In this document: one piece after another, positions 29,426-39,784 of the stretch | Layout: every line of letters starts with the position of its first letter | Numbering within the stretch: position 1 is the first letter of the stretch | From: Emiliania huxleyi CCMP1516 | Lineage: Eukaryota; Haptophyta; Isochrysidales; Noelaerhabdaceae | Length of the DNA stretch: 64,000 bases | Direction: 5' to 3' | NCBI RefSeq assembly: GCF_000372725.1 | Contig: NW_005200659.1 | Coordinates: forward strand, 79,947 to 143,946 | Notes under the pieces: model-generated | What the model was told of the DNA's origin: nothing | The model's database searches: none | The model's input: the letters and a program-made list of their open reading frames with translations, nothing else | Made by a program: the position numbers and the translations under genes

Positions 29426-29710
29426 TGTGAAGGTCTTCAGTGACCACTCACAAGCTGTTCCAAGGCCCGACAGAAATGTACTGTCAAAACTTTGTTCAAA
29501 CAAAAGTCCTGGCCCGCGGCCCCCACACCCACAATGACTATCAATCCAGGCTGCGGGTGAAGGGCAAAACCGCGCCGCTGCAGAACGGTTTTTGCAAAAC
29601 CGCGCCGCAGCGGTACGAAACTGCGCAGATGCAGTCCAGGGGTGGTAAGGACACTATGTGTGTGTGTGTGGCCGTAGACTAGACGGCTGCGCGGTCGTCG
29701 GTCTTCAACA
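29426..29710 (-). repeat. Copia LTR 6 (3' LTR of E2)
   Basis: On the minus strand TGTTGAAG...CTTCACA. The polypurine tract GAGGATGGGGGGC lies just inside at 29711-29723. Confidence 0.9.
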
Positions 29711-29935
29711 GCCCCCCATCCTCGCATCGGGTAGCGAGGCTGAGGATCTGAAGAAGCTAGACGACTCCTACATCTCCTACTATCGCGCGCACAATTGCGC
29801 AGCCTCCTCAAGGGTGGAGGACGAACATACAAGTGACTCGGGGAGCTCCAGGAGCGCCCATACTGCCGGTTGTCGACTACATTTGATGAAGGGGAAGTCG
29901 GCGTTTCCCCTCTGTGCCGTCCTAGGCGGTGTCGT

Positions 29936-30361
29936 TCATGATCTCCTTGCGGAACGACTCGAACTCCTTGCGCGGGAGCGGCTTGGTGAAGAAGTCGGCG
30001 AAGTTCTTGAGGCTCTCGACGTACTCGACCTTGACCTCCCCGGACTCGACGAGCTCGCGAATCTTGAGCTCCTTGCGCAGGATGTGCTTCGTCTTGTCGT
30101 GCATGACCGGGTCCTCGGCGACGCGCAGCGCGGCCGTGTTGTCGATCTTGATGATGGTCGGGCCCTTGGGCTTGTAGCCGAGCGACGCGAGGAGCGAGCG
30201 CAGGTGGACCGCCTCGCAAGCCGCCAGCGTGCCGGCAGAGATCTCGGCCTCGAATGTCGAGAGGGAGATGTGACCCTGCTTCTTGGAGAAGTACGAGACG
30301 ATCGCGGTGCCGATCTTGAAGGCGCAGCCGGAGGTGCTCTGGCGGTGCACCAGTTCGCGTC
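29936..30361 (-). pseudogene. Copia RNase H domain (E2)
   Basis: The minus strand reads RQSTSGCAFKIGTAIVSYFS, KKQGHISLSTFEAEISAGTL, then TIIKIDNTAALRVAEDP and HILRKELKIRELVESGEVKV, ending FRKEIMNDTA-stop. This is the standard copia RNase H with the Asp-Glu-Asp set (S-T-S-G region, STFEAE, KIDNTAA). The 5' side is cut by the N gap. Confidence 0.9.
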
Positions 30362-30816
30362 NNNNNNNNNNNNNNNNNNNNNNNNNNNNNNNNNNNNNNN
30401 NNNNNNNNNNNNNNNNNNNNNNNNNNNNNNNNNNNNNNNNNNNNNNNNNNNNNNNNNNNNNNNNNNNNNNNNNNNNNNNNNNNNNNNNNNNNNNNNNNNN
30501 NNNNNNNNNNNNNNNNNNNNNNNNNNNNNNNNNNNNNNNNNNNNNNNNNNNNNNNNNNNNNNNNNNNNNNNNNNNNNNNNNNNNNNNNNNNNNNNNNNNN
30601 NNNNNNNNNNNNNNNNNNNNNNNNNNNNNNNNNNNNNNNNNNNNNNNNNNNNNNNNNNNNNNNNNNNNNNNNNNNNNNNNNNNNNNNNNNNNNNNNNNNN
30701 NNNNNNNNNNNNNNNNNNNNNNNNNNNNNNNNNNNNNNNNNNNNNNNNNNNNNNNNNNNNNNNNNNNNNNNNNNNNNNNNNNNNNNNNNNNNNNNNNNNN
30801 NNNNNNNNNNNNNNNN
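30362..30816. other. Assembly gap, 455 N
   Basis: Separates the RNase H part of E2 from the PPR coding sequence; what joins them is unknown. Confidence 0.99.
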
Positions 30817-31528
30817 CGCCCGCCTCGCGCATGCGGTCGACGGCGCGCCACGCGTTGGACACCTCGTGCGGGAGCAGGGTGGCGGGCCGCTGCTTCTGGT
30901 GCGAGTACATGTTGATGAGCGCGTTGTACGCCGTCGCGCTGCGCGCCCCCGCCGCGTTCGCGTCGAGGAGGCTCTCGAAGAAGCGCTCGCCCCGCTTGAG
31001 CTGCCTCGCGCGGCCGCAGCCCTTGAGGAGCGCGGCAAAGACGCGCGGGTCGGGCTCCAGCCCGCGCCGGACCATCGTGTCGAAGTGCACAAAGGCCTGG
31101 TCAAGCCGGCGCAGCTTGACGCACGCGTAGATGAGCAGCGCGTACGACTCGCCGACGGCGGCGTCGGCATCCCGGCCGGCGGAGGCCTCGACGAGGTCCT
31201 TCTGGCCCTCGAAGAAGCGGAGGATCGCGTCGCACAGCCGCGGGTTGAGCAGCACGGACTGCATCAGCGCGTCGCCCGCCGCGTCGGCCGCCACGCCCTG
31301 CGACTCCTGCGCCAGAAGGAGGCGCACCGCGCGCGCGAGCGCTGGGCTCTGCACACTCTTCGCGTCGATCTCGTCGGGCTCGTGAAGGCTGTCCGCCGCG
31401 CTGTCGAGATCGGTGCTGGCTGCACTGCTGCAAAGCCGCCGAGGAGGAGCCGCCGCACGCCAGCCGGCCGCCGCGTAGCGGAGCGAGGGCGCTGCGGCCC
31501 GGCGGACGCAGAGTCGGCGAAGCGACAT
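30817..31528 (-). CDS. Pentatricopeptide repeat (PPR) protein, N-terminal part
   Basis: Single open stretch of 237 codons from the ATG at 31528 to the gap. The N terminus (MSLRRLCVRRAAAPSLRYAA) is Arg/Ala-rich, as an organelle presequence. From about residue 110 PPR units appear: ESYALLIYACVKLRRLDQAF, VHFDTMVRRGLEPDPRVFAA, LLKGCGRARQLKRGERFFES and TAYNALINMYSHQK. Such proteins bind organellar RNA. It lies inside the LTR-bounded element E2 in the same orientation as its gag-pol, with no intron. Either captured cargo or an assembly artefact; the rest is in the gap. Confidence 0.8.
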
Positions 31529-31756
31529 TTCGCGAATTGGAAAGAAGGAATTCGTGGTCAAGTGCTCCAAGTGGTCAGGTGTCGGAGGAGGAGGCGAGGG
31601 ATGAGCTGGCGCGACCTCTGCGAGTAGAGTCGGGACGTACGAGCTCGCCGGGGGGAGACCCGTCGCGGTGGCAGCCGGGCCACCGTGATCTCCGACAGGG
31701 AGGGCCACGCCTCCCCGAGCCTGAGGAGGAGCCGGCGGATGGCCCGACGCGAACAT

Positions 31757-31815
31757 CGAGGCCGCCGCCGAGCGCTGCCTCATCTACCTCATCGGCACGC
31801 GGGACCTCGGCCTCG
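31757..31815 (+). pseudogene. Sliver of copia pol (RT-RNase H connection)
   Basis: The plus strand reads WPDANIEAAAERCLIYLIGT then RDLGL, the copia motif usually written as A..AA.R.LRYL.GT.DLGL. It is opposite in orientation to the adjacent integrase sequence and abuts it at 31816. Confidence 0.55.
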
Positions 31816-34557
31816 GAGGGTGATGCCGTACTTGAGACAGAGTTCGCGCACGGCGCTGGAGTTGAGGACGACCTCGTTGTCGCAGAACGCAACTCCTCCG
31901 CGGAACGTGTGGCCGTCCTTTCCCTCGTTCTCGGCGAAGTACTTGCGCAGGTAGGCAGGCGTCTGGCCCTTGGTCTGCAGGATGTACGGCGTGATGGTGC
32001 TGGTGTGCTCGTCGACGACCATGAGTGCGTAGCGGTGCCCATCGACGCCTACCACACCCTTGGGCGACCAGAGGTCGTAGTGCGACGAGCCCCCGAAGCG
32101 AGTGGCCAGTGGCCGGCCGGTGCTGCGCCGCGCGTGGTACTTGGCGTTCGCCTGCAGCGCGGCGTCGTCGAGGCCCTCGTTGCGGTCCATCTTGGAGAGG
32201 TCTGGCACGCCGTCCGCGATCTTGCTGAGGTCCTTTAGCGCGTCGCCGGAGATGCACAGGGCGTGCCGCCAGAAGGTGCCATCCGTCGGGCGCCGCCCCG
32301 GCTTGCCGCGCACGATGGCCTTGGCGGCGTTGGCGCCGACGGATGCGCCGAGCGGCATCAGGTGGATGTTGAAGTCCTCCCCGAAGTAGATGGTCTGCCC
32401 GGAGGGGTAGTTGAAGCGTGGTGGGCAGAGGTCGAAGCGGACCACGATGTTCTGCGCCTTGCACTCTTTGACGCTGACGAGAGGCATGGCGAGTCCGGGC
32501 GCGTACAGCGCGTTCACCCACTCGGTGTTCACAACCTTGGTGTCCTGCGGCTTGGTCGGGTCAGCCAGCGCGAAGGCGTACGCGGTGCCGACGCCCTTCG
32601 CCTTGAGGTAGTCGTTGTTTGCGCAGCGGATGTAGATGGGCTTCTCGGGCTCGCGCCACCCGTGAGGGAAGTAGTCGGGCGTCGGGAACATGTTCATGCC
32701 CGCCTTGGAGTCGACGCCAGCGGCATACGATCCCGGCATGTTCACACCGGCGGTCGTGTCGTACGCGTCGACGACCTTGACATGCCCGACAAGCGCGTGT
32801 GCCTGCATCGCGTCCATGCGCGCCACGTACATGGCGAGCATGATGCACGTGTACGAGAGGACGAGCGGGACCGTCTTGGGCACGTCGATGTCATTCACCG
32901 CGCGGAACATGTCGCCCGCGACCTTGCGGTAGATCGGCTGGAGCGGGTCCTCCTCGATGGCGTACTCTGCTCCGCCACCTGAGCCAGTCGCCGGCCCGGT
33001 GGACAGCTCGAGGGGTAGTGCGGTGACGGACTCGACCATCACGCCCATGTTCGAGGGCTCGTCCACGGCGTCGGCCACAGGCGTGCCGATCGAGGCAGGC
33101 GAGCCCATGTAGACCGGGATGAGGCACGCGAGCAGGACGAGTAGGATGGAAGCGCCGATGTACGGGCGAGGCAGCGCGGTGACGAACGAGGTGAACTTGA
33201 CCCACAGCCCGCCGCGCGCCCGTGCCTCCGCCGCATTGCGCGCCGCCGTCTTGGCCTTGAGGATGGCGGGCGTGTCGGTGGGGTTGGAGTCGGGGAAGGT
33301 GTCCTCGACCTGGTCGGTGCCGACGCCAGCGACAAAGCCGCCGACGATGCCGTCCGGGTCGAACGTGCGGGTGACAGAGTCGGCCAGCGCCGCCCGCACC
33401 TCCTCGTGGTCGGTAGCGGTGGAGTCCGACTTCTTGAAGGGGTCGTGCGGGAGGGTGCGGCCGGGGGACTTGGCGCACACCTTCTTGTACGAGGACTGGG
33501 CCATGCGCACCTTCGTCTCGTGGTCGATGCGGTCGGGGAGTTCCTCGAGCACCTTGGCGACAGGGACCCCCTTGCAGATGAGGTCGCCGATGCACTTGCC
33601 ACCGTGCAACCCATTGCAGTGGGGGCACGGCTTGCGCCCAGCGGCTGCGCGGCCGCCGCGGTCCCCGCCGCCCTTGTCGGACTTGATCTGCGCCTGGAGG
33701 GCGGCGACCTGGGACTCGGCGGCCGCGAGCTTCTCCTTGAGCACGCCTTGCGAGGCAATCTCCGCCTCGAACGCCGCCTGCGCAGCCGCCTTGGCCTCGT
33801 TGGCGCGGTCCGCGTTGTCTTGGTCGAGGATGCCCTGCATCGCGAGCGTGGACGCCTTGAGGCTGTACGTCTTGCCCGATTGCGCGGCGAGTTGGCGCTG
33901 TATGCCGATCTGCACGCGCATGTTTGCGCCGAGCGTGGCCCCCTTGGCGGCGATCGCGTCGAGGATGTATTCCTCGATCACCTCGTCGGGGAGGTGCCAC
34001 TGGGAGTCCTTGAGCAACTTGTTCGCCTGCTCGATGCCCGTCTTGAACTTGGCGAGGCTCGCGGACGTGAGGTCCTTGAGAGCGTCGGGGGAGTACGCCT
34101 TCTCGAGATCCGCGCGCAGCGCCTTCGTGCGCACGTTCTTGGAGTTCGTGTCCTCCGACTCGATGAGCGACTTGATCGCCGCGATGCCCTTCTTGATGTC
34201 GTCGTAGTGGTCGGCGTCCTCGTCCGCCAACATCTCGGCGAGCGTGTCGTCGTCCTTGACGGCGTTCTGCAGCGCACCGTAGAGTTGGCGCGACAGAGTC
34301 ACCGACAGGTCCTTGAAGAACTTGTCGATCATGGCCGGGATGAGGCCGTCCGCAGTGCCGATGTTCTTGTAGCGCACGTGCAGCGCGACCGCCTCGGCCT
34401 CGCGCTCCGCGCCCGGCCGGATGGTGCCCACCTCGATGATGTCGAGGAGGTACTTGTGTTGCTTCGCCGCGGTCCGCAGGTTGCGGAACCACTCGTTGAA
34501 CTCCCGCTCGGAGCTCTGTTTGTAGGCCGGAATCACCAGCTTGTCCGTCGACGACAT
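31789..34557 (-). CDS. Copia gag-protease-integrase polyprotein (E2), truncated
   Basis: Open from MSSTDKLVIPAYKQSSEREF through the zinc knuckle CPHCNGLHGGKC, the hydrophobic helix, the variable protease region and the integrase (SHYDLWSPKGVVGVDGHRYA; FCDNEVVLN) to LCLKYGITLR, after which it runs seven residues into foreign sequence and stops at 31789. Codons are undamaged, so the copy is young. The integrase lacks its third catalytic region (normally NGACER) because of the join at 31816, so it should not be active alone. Confidence 0.9.
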   Translation of the reverse strand: MSSTDKLVIPAYKQSSEREFNEWFRNLRTAAKQHKYLLDIIEVGTIRPGAEREAEAVALHVRYKNIGTADGLIPAMIDKFFKDLSVTLSRQLYGALQNAVKDDDTLAEMLADEDADHYDDIKKGIAAIKSLIESEDTNSKNVRTKALRADLEKAYSPDALKDLTSASLAKFKTGIEQANKLLKDSQWHLPDEVIEEYILDAIAAKGATLGANMRVQIGIQRQLAAQSGKTYSLKASTLAMQGILDQDNADRANEAKAAAQAAFEAEIASQGVLKEKLAAAESQVAALQAQIKSDKGGGDRGGRAAAGRKPCPHCNGLHGGKCIGDLICKGVPVAKVLEELPDRIDHETKVRMAQSSYKKVCAKSPGRTLPHDPFKKSDSTATDHEEVRAALADSVTRTFDPDGIVGGFVAGVGTDQVEDTFPDSNPTDTPAILKAKTAARNAAEARARGGLWVKFTSFVTALPRPYIGASILLVLLACLIPVYMGSPASIGTPVADAVDEPSNMGVMVESVTALPLELSTGPATGSGGGAEYAIEEDPLQPIYRKVAGDMFRAVNDIDVPKTVPLVLSYTCIMLAMYVARMDAMQAHALVGHVKVVDAYDTTAGVNMPGSYAAGVDSKAGMNMFPTPDYFPHGWREPEKPIYIRCANNDYLKAKGVGTAYAFALADPTKPQDTKVVNTEWVNALYAPGLAMPLVSVKECKAQNIVVRFDLCPPRFNYPSGQTIYFGEDFNIHLMPLGASVGANAAKAIVRGKPGRRPTDGTFWRHALCISGDALKDLSKIADGVPDLSKMDRNEGLDDAALQANAKYHARRSTGRPLATRFGGSSHYDLWSPKGVVGVDGHRYALMVVDEHTSTITPYILQTKGQTPAYLRKYFAENEGKDGHTFRGGVAFCDNEVVLNSSAVRELCLKYGITLRGRGPACR

Positions 34558-34600
34558 GTTGTCGTAATGTCCCGGGGATCGTTGCCCCGCCGCCACCAAC

Positions 34601-34885
34601 TGTGAAGGTCTTCAGTGACCACTCACAAGCTGTTCCAAGGCCCGACAGAAATGTACTGTCAAAACTTTGTTCAAACAAAAGTCCTGGCCCGCGGCCCCCA
34701 CACCCACAATGACTATCAATCCAGGCTGCGGGTGAAGGGCAAAACCGCGCCGCTGCAGAACGGTTTTTGCAAAACCGCGCCGCAGCGGTACGAAACTGCG
34801 CAGATGCAGTCCAGGGGTGGTAAGGACACTATGTGTGTGTGTGTGGCCGTAGACTAGACGGCTGCGCGGTCGTCGGTCTTCAACA
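34601..34885 (-). repeat. Copia LTR 7 (5' LTR of E2)
   Basis: Minus-strand LTR followed by the primer-binding site and gag leader at 34600-34558. No differences from LTR 6 seen by eye. Confidence 0.9.
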
Positions 34886-37880
34886 AGTTCACCTCGTTCG
34901 TCACCGCGCTGCCTCGCCCGTACATCGGCGCTTCCATCCTACTCGTCCTGCTCGCGTGCCTCATCCCGGTCTACATGGGCTCGCCTGCCTCGATCGGCAC
35001 GCCTGTGGCCGACGCCGTGGACGAGCCCTCGAACATGGGCGTGATGGTCGAGTCCGTCACCGCACTACCCCTCGAGCTGTCCACCGGGCCGGCGACTGGC
35101 TCAGGTGGCGGAGCAGAGTACGCCATCGAGGAGGACCCGCTCCAGCCGATCTACCGCAAGGTCGCGGGCGACATGTTCCGCGCGGTGAATGACATCGACG
35201 TGCCCAAGACGGTCCCGCTAGTCCTCTCGTACACGTGCATCATGCTCGCCATGTACGTGGCGCGCATGGACGCGATGCAGGCACACGCGCTTGTCGGGCA
35301 TGTCAAGGTCGTCGACGCGTACGACACGACCGCCGGTGTGAACATGCCGGGATCGTATGCCGCTGGCGTCGACTCCAAGGCGGGCATGAACATGTTCCCG
35401 ACGCCCGACTACTTCCCTCACGGGTGGCGCGAGCCCGAGAAGCCCATCTACATCCGATGCGCAAACAACGACTACCTCAAGGCGAAGGGCGTCGGCACCG
35501 CGTACGCCTTCGCGCTGGCTGACCCGACCAAGCCGCAGGACACCAAGGTTGTGAACACCGAGTGGGTGAACGCGCTGTACGCGCCCGGACTCGCCATGCC
35601 TCTCGTCAGCGTCAAGGAGTGCAAGGCGCAGAACATCGTGGTCCGCTTCGACCTCTGCCCACCACGCTTCAACTACCCCTCCGGGCAGACCATCTACTTC
35701 GGGGAGGACTTCAACATCCACCTGATGCCGCTCGGCGCATCCGTCGGCGCCAACGCCGCCAAGGCCATCGTGCGCGGCAAGCCGGGGCGGCGCCCGACGG
35801 ATGGCACCTTCTGGCGGCACGCCCTGTGCATCTCCGGCGACGCGCTAAAGGACCTCAGCAAGATCGCGGACGGCGTGCCAGACCTCTCCAAGATGGACCG
35901 CAACGAGGGCCTCGACGACGCCGCGCTGCAGGCGAACGCCAAGTACCACGCGCGGCGCAGCACCGGCCGGCCGCTGGCCACTCGCTTCGGGGGCTCGTCG
36001 CACTACGACCTCTGGTCGCCCAAGGGTGTGGTAGGCGTCGATGGGCACTGCTACGCACTCATGGTCGTCGACGAGCACACCAGCACCATCACGCCGTACA
36101 TCCTGCAGACCAAGGGCCAGACGCCTGCCTACCTGCGCAAGTACTTCGCCGAGAACGAGGGAAAGGACGGCCACACGTTCCGCGGAGGAGTTGCGTTCTG
36201 CGACAACGAGGTCGTCCTCAACTCCAGCGCCGTGCGCGAGCTCTGCCTCAAGTACGGCATCACCCTCCGCAACAGCTGCCCCTACGAGCCGTGGCAGAAT
36301 GGGGCGTGCGAGCGTGCGAACGCTACCTGCGGCAGGATCGTGCGGGAGATGATGGCACGCGCAGGGGGGCATGGCGCCACCCAGCTCTACCAGTACTGGG
36401 GCTACGCCTGGGTGTACGCGGCCACCATCGCCAACGCCACCTTCGCCGTGCGCGACACCGGCAAGTCAGCGTACGAGCTCAAGACCGGGCAGCGCCCCAA
36501 GATGAACATGTTCTACCCGTGGGCGTGCAAGATGATCGTCAAGTCGCCCTCCCACCTTGTGGCGAACGGTGTCTCACCCACGGGCGAGATGGCGGCCTTC
36601 CTCGGCATCTCGCGCACTTCGCCCGGCTGGAAGTACGTCATCACCGAGGGTCCGCGCAAGGGGCACATCGGCACCACCACGCAGGCGACATTCTGCGTCA
36701 ACGAGCTCTGGAACGGCATCGAGTACCGTGCTCCTACCTCCGACCTCACCCCGACGGACATCGAGGGCGCGTGGCCGGAGCCTGTGACCGCGGACGAGAC
36801 GCCCGACGAGTCGGACAAGGCTACGCTCGACAACAACGTGACCCGCGGCGACTCCGTCTTCCTCCCCACCACCGACAACCACGCCGGGGGGCTGACCCTC
36901 GACGAGGAGGTGGTGATCATGCCAGACCCGGCCAACGACGGCAACGTCAACCCGCCCACAGCGGGTGCGCCTGCGCCGCGCACCACCCGCAGCCGCGGCG
37001 GCGTCTCGACGGGCGAGTACAACAACATGCTCAACGCCCGCCTCGCCGCCAATGCCACGCCCTTCGGCATCTGGGCGGCTGCGGCGGCCGCATCCCCATC
37101 GTCGTCGGTCTACCGCAACACCACGGACCAGTGCGTCGCGTACATGTCGAGCGTGGACGGCCAGATCATGCCCATGCCGGACAACATCGTGCCCAAGCAC
37201 TACAAGGACATCGCCAACATCCGCGACCCCAAGCTGCGCGACGCGTGGTACAAGGCGTATGACACCGAGTTCCTCGGCCTCATCCAGAACGGCACGCTCA
37301 AGCCCATGCGCCGCCCCGCCAAGGTGCGCGTCCTCCCGCTGAAGGAGATCGCCTCCCGGAAGTCCGACGGCCGGTGCAAGTGGCGCGGCTGTGTCATGGG
37401 CAACCTGATGCGGCCCGGCGTCGACTTCACCAAGACCTTCGCGAGCGTCGTCCGCTACGGCACGACCCGCACCGTGCTCAACGTGGCCGCGCAGGAGGAC
37501 ATGGAACTCATCACGTGCGACCAGCCCATGGCGTACACCTGGGCGGAGCGCGGGGAGGGCGAGACCTGGTACTGCGAGATGCCGAAGGGGCTCAAGGGCA
37601 AGCCCGAGTACTGCTACATCGACCCCATCACCGGCGAGGAGAAGGACATGGTGTGCGAGGTCGGCAACCTCTACGGCGCACCGTCCGCAGGTAACGCTTG
37701 GTGGAACCACGTCAAGTCCATCAACAAGGCGTTTCCTGGGCTCGTTCAGTCCGAGGCGGACCCGAGCTGCTTCGTCCTCACCCGCAACAGCACGAAACTC
37801 ATCGTCGTCATCTACGTGGACGACTTCGGCATCTTCCACTCCGGGACCACCGCTGGCAGGGCGCTCGCGCACGAGTACAT
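34886..37880 (+). CDS. Copia protease-integrase-reverse transcriptase (E1), 3' truncated
   Basis: Open frame of about 1000 codons continuing gag of 28061-29425. It has a hydrophobic helix (ASILLVLLACLIPVYMG), the integrase core with its two Asp regions (YDLWSPK, FCDNEVV) and Glu region (PWQNGACERANAT), a linker, and the copia reverse transcriptase: FASVVRYGTTRTVLNVAAQE, LITCDQPMAYTW (first Asp), WYCEMPKGLKG, NLYGAPSAGNAWWNH and the IVVIYVDDFGIF box. It stops at HEYI where a diverged LTR begins, losing the thumb and RNase H. A classical D-[ST]-G protease motif is not obvious in the 230 residues before integrase. Confidence 0.9.
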
Positions 37881-38094
37881 CGTGAAGGTCTTCAGTGACC
37901 TCTCACAAGCTGTATCCAAAGTACTGACAGAAACAGACTGCCAACACTAAAAACAAGTGTCCTGGCCGCGCCCCCAGGGCCACTTTGCCATCTGATCACG
38001 CTGCCGGTGAAGGGTAAAACCGCGCCGCTGCAGTGCCCGAGTGGTTTGTGTGGCCGTCGACTAGCGACGGCTGCGCAGTCGTCGATCTTCAACA
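37881..38094 (-). repeat. Diverged, shortened copia LTR 8
   Basis: Matches LTR 6/7 at both ends (GTGAAGGTCTTCAGTGACC at the left, CTTCAACA at the right) but is about 70 bp shorter with many substitutions; it probably belongs to a related subfamily. Confidence 0.8.
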
Positions 38095-38262
38095 TCATCA
38101 CGCCGTACATCCTGCAGACCAAGGGCCAGACGCCGGCCTACCTGCGCAAGTACTTCGCCGAGAACGAGGGGAAGCACGGCCACACGTTCCGCGGAGGAGT
38201 TGCGTTCTGCGACAACGAGATCGTCCTCAACTCCAGCGCCGTGCACGAGCTCCTCTGTCTCG
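38095..38262 (+). pseudogene. Copia integrase scrap
   Basis: Reads ITPYILQTKGQTPAYLRKYF and VAFCDNEIVLNSSAVHEL, a piece of the same integrase with a few substitutions, joined to unrelated sequence at both ends. Confidence 0.8.
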
Positions 38263-38269
38263 ATGAATC

Positions 38270-38560
38270 TCGAGCGCCGGGGAGACGTGGCGGACGCGAC
38301 CTTCGCCTCGCGCGGTCTGCGCGGCGGCCTTCGCCTCGTTGTTGGCGCGGTTCTCCTGTTGACGACACCTTCTTGCCTTCTTGCCTTCTTGGCCTCTTCG
38401 AGCATGGCCTCTTCGAGCATGGCCTCGCCCTCGGTGGACGCGCATGTTGCCGCCGATGTTCGCGGGAGCAGATGGCGTCGGTCCTCGTCCTAGACTCCTC
38501 GTGGACGCGGGACCGCCTTGGCGAGGTCCGCGCGCAACGCCTTTGTGCATTGGCTCTTCT
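38270..38560 (-). pseudogene. Diverged copia gag scrap
   Basis: On the minus strand NRANNEAKAAAQTARGEGR and SQCTKALRADLAKAV align to the gag segments ADRANEAKAAAQAAFEAEI and VRTKALRADLEKAY, with the spacing altered. Older than the other fragments. Confidence 0.6.
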
Positions 38561-39019
38561 CGAGGCCCTTCTGGATGGTCGGCGGAGTCTGGTCTGGTCG
38601 ACATCGTAGTAGAATCGATGGCATGCACGTTCCGTGTCTCAATGCGGGCCGGCGCGATAGCACCGGTAACCGCGGTGCGCGGAGCCGGACTCTAGCCGGT
38701 ATACTAGGCGAGCCGGAATGCTGCGAGGTCGTTGGACGTTTTGCACGTTGACGATGATGCAGGATGGAGTCCGGGTCGGTGTGAATCGATCGGAATGCGG
38801 CGCATTTTGTACTCACCGCGAATCTGTGCGGAGTCGAATGGGTCTCGGCGATTCACGTCCTCAAACACGGAATGGATTCCGCCCGCCGCCGATCACACAC
38901 CAGGCGACAGAGCGGTCGAGAGCGGCGGCCGGAGGACAGCGCACCGCCACACAACAAGACAGGTCTCGTCCTACGAGTTTGAAGGCGGCTGCCGCCGCTG
39001 TGCCGCCCCGCCGCGCCGG
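38561..39019. other. Spacer, no gene seen
   Basis: No recognisable coding or repeat signal. Slightly less GC-rich than the neighbouring genes. Confidence 0.4.
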
Positions 39020-39784
39020 CTATCCGATGCCGACGCCGGGGCTGATCTCCCCCTTCTCCGCCCCCTCCCTTTTAGCCCCGGGCAGCAGCAGCCGGTCCAC
39101 CAAGCCATACTGCAGCGCCTCGTTCGCGTCGAGGTAAAAGTCGCGCTTGAAGTCTTGCTCGAGCTGCTCGGCGGAGCGGCCCGTCGCGGAGGAGAAGCCC
39201 TCGAGCACGCGCCGCTTGTCGCGCAGCACCTCCGCCACCTCAAGCCGCATCTCGGTCGCCTGCATGATGCGCGTGCGGGGCTTGCCCTCGTTGTCGTACA
39301 TTGGCTCGATCGTCGGGTTCTCCATGCGGAAGCGCGCGTTGGGCAGGGCGAAGCGCTTGCCCTTGGTGCCCGCGGCGACGAGGAAGGCGGCCACCTGGGC
39401 GCACATCCCCATGTTGACCGTCTGGAACTCGTACGGCATCATCCGCATCGTGTCGTGCACGGCGAGGCCCGCCTTCATCACGCCGCCGCCCACGTTGAAG
39501 TACATGGCGGCGGGCGACTTGGAGTCCTCGGACTCGAGGTAGAGGAGCGTCGCGATCATCTGGTTCGCAAAGTCGTCGTCGATGTCCTGGGAGAGCAGCA
39601 GAATCCGCTCGCGGTACATGCGCGAGTAGATCGAGATCCACGTCGCCTCGTCCATCCCCGGGAACTTGTACGGCACCTTGGGGGTCGACCGCATCGCGAC
39701 CGGAGCGGAGAGCCGGCTCGCCCGACACGAGCGCGCTTGTGCGCCCGGGGGCGCGAGCGCCGCGGCGGCGACCACCAGCGCCAT
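39020..39784 (-). CDS. clpR: ClpR-like (non-proteolytic ClpP-family) plastid subunit
   Basis: Single exon. The ClpP fold is clear: SIYSRMYRERILLLSQDIDD, MIATLLYLESEDSKSPAAMY, FNVGGGVMKAGLAVHDTMR, MGMCAQVAAFLVAAGTKGKR, FALPNARFRMENPTIEP and YLDANEALQYGLVDRLL. In ClpP the Ser of GQAAS and the His of MIHQP are catalytic; here the matching places read GMCAQ (Gln) and RMENP (Glu), so the subunit is inactive, like plastid ClpR. The N terminus MALVVAAAALAPPGAQARSC resembles a signal peptide plus transit segment, as for import into a complex plastid. An in-frame ATG at 39820 would add 12 residues (MFVEFFLRASVC). Likely structural member of the stromal Clp core. Confidence 0.85.
   Translation of the reverse strand: MALVVAAAALAPPGAQARSCRASRLSAPVAMRSTPKVPYKFPGMDEATWISIYSRMYRERILLLSQDIDDDFANQMIATLLYLESEDSKSPAAMYFNVGGGVMKAGLAVHDTMRMMPYEFQTVNMGMCAQVAAFLVAAGTKGKRFALPNARFRMENPTIEPMYDNEGKPRTRIMQATEMRLEVAEVLRDKRRVLEGFSSATGRSAEQLEQDFKRDFYLDANEALQYGLVDRLLLPGAKREGAEKGEISPGVGIG

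Larger units (their letters stand above)
29426..34885 (-). mobile_element. Copia element E2 (minus), inserted in E1, carrying a PPR gene
   Basis: Full-length LTRs bound it (34601-34885 as 5' LTR, 29426-29710 as 3' LTR) and look identical by eye. The flanking host sequence is AGTTC on both sides, a 5-bp target duplication, and E1 reads through if E2 plus one AGTTC is removed. On the minus strand the order is LTR, gag-protease-integrase (34557-31817), a ~1.45-kb non-copia block with a PPR gene start and a 455-N gap, RNase H (30361-29936), polypurine tract, LTR. The reverse transcriptase is missing or hidden in the gap. Confidence 0.8.
27733..38094 (+). mobile_element. Copia element E1 (plus), interrupted by E2
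   Basis: Composed of LTR 5 (27733-28017), primer-binding site and leader, gag (28061-29425), the E2 insertion (29426-34885), and the rest of the polyprotein (34886-37880). After the reverse transcriptase YVDD box it is cut by a diverged, inverted LTR (37881-38094), so it lacks RNase H and a proper 3' LTR. Order gag-protease-integrase-RT identifies Ty1/copia. Confidence 0.85.
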
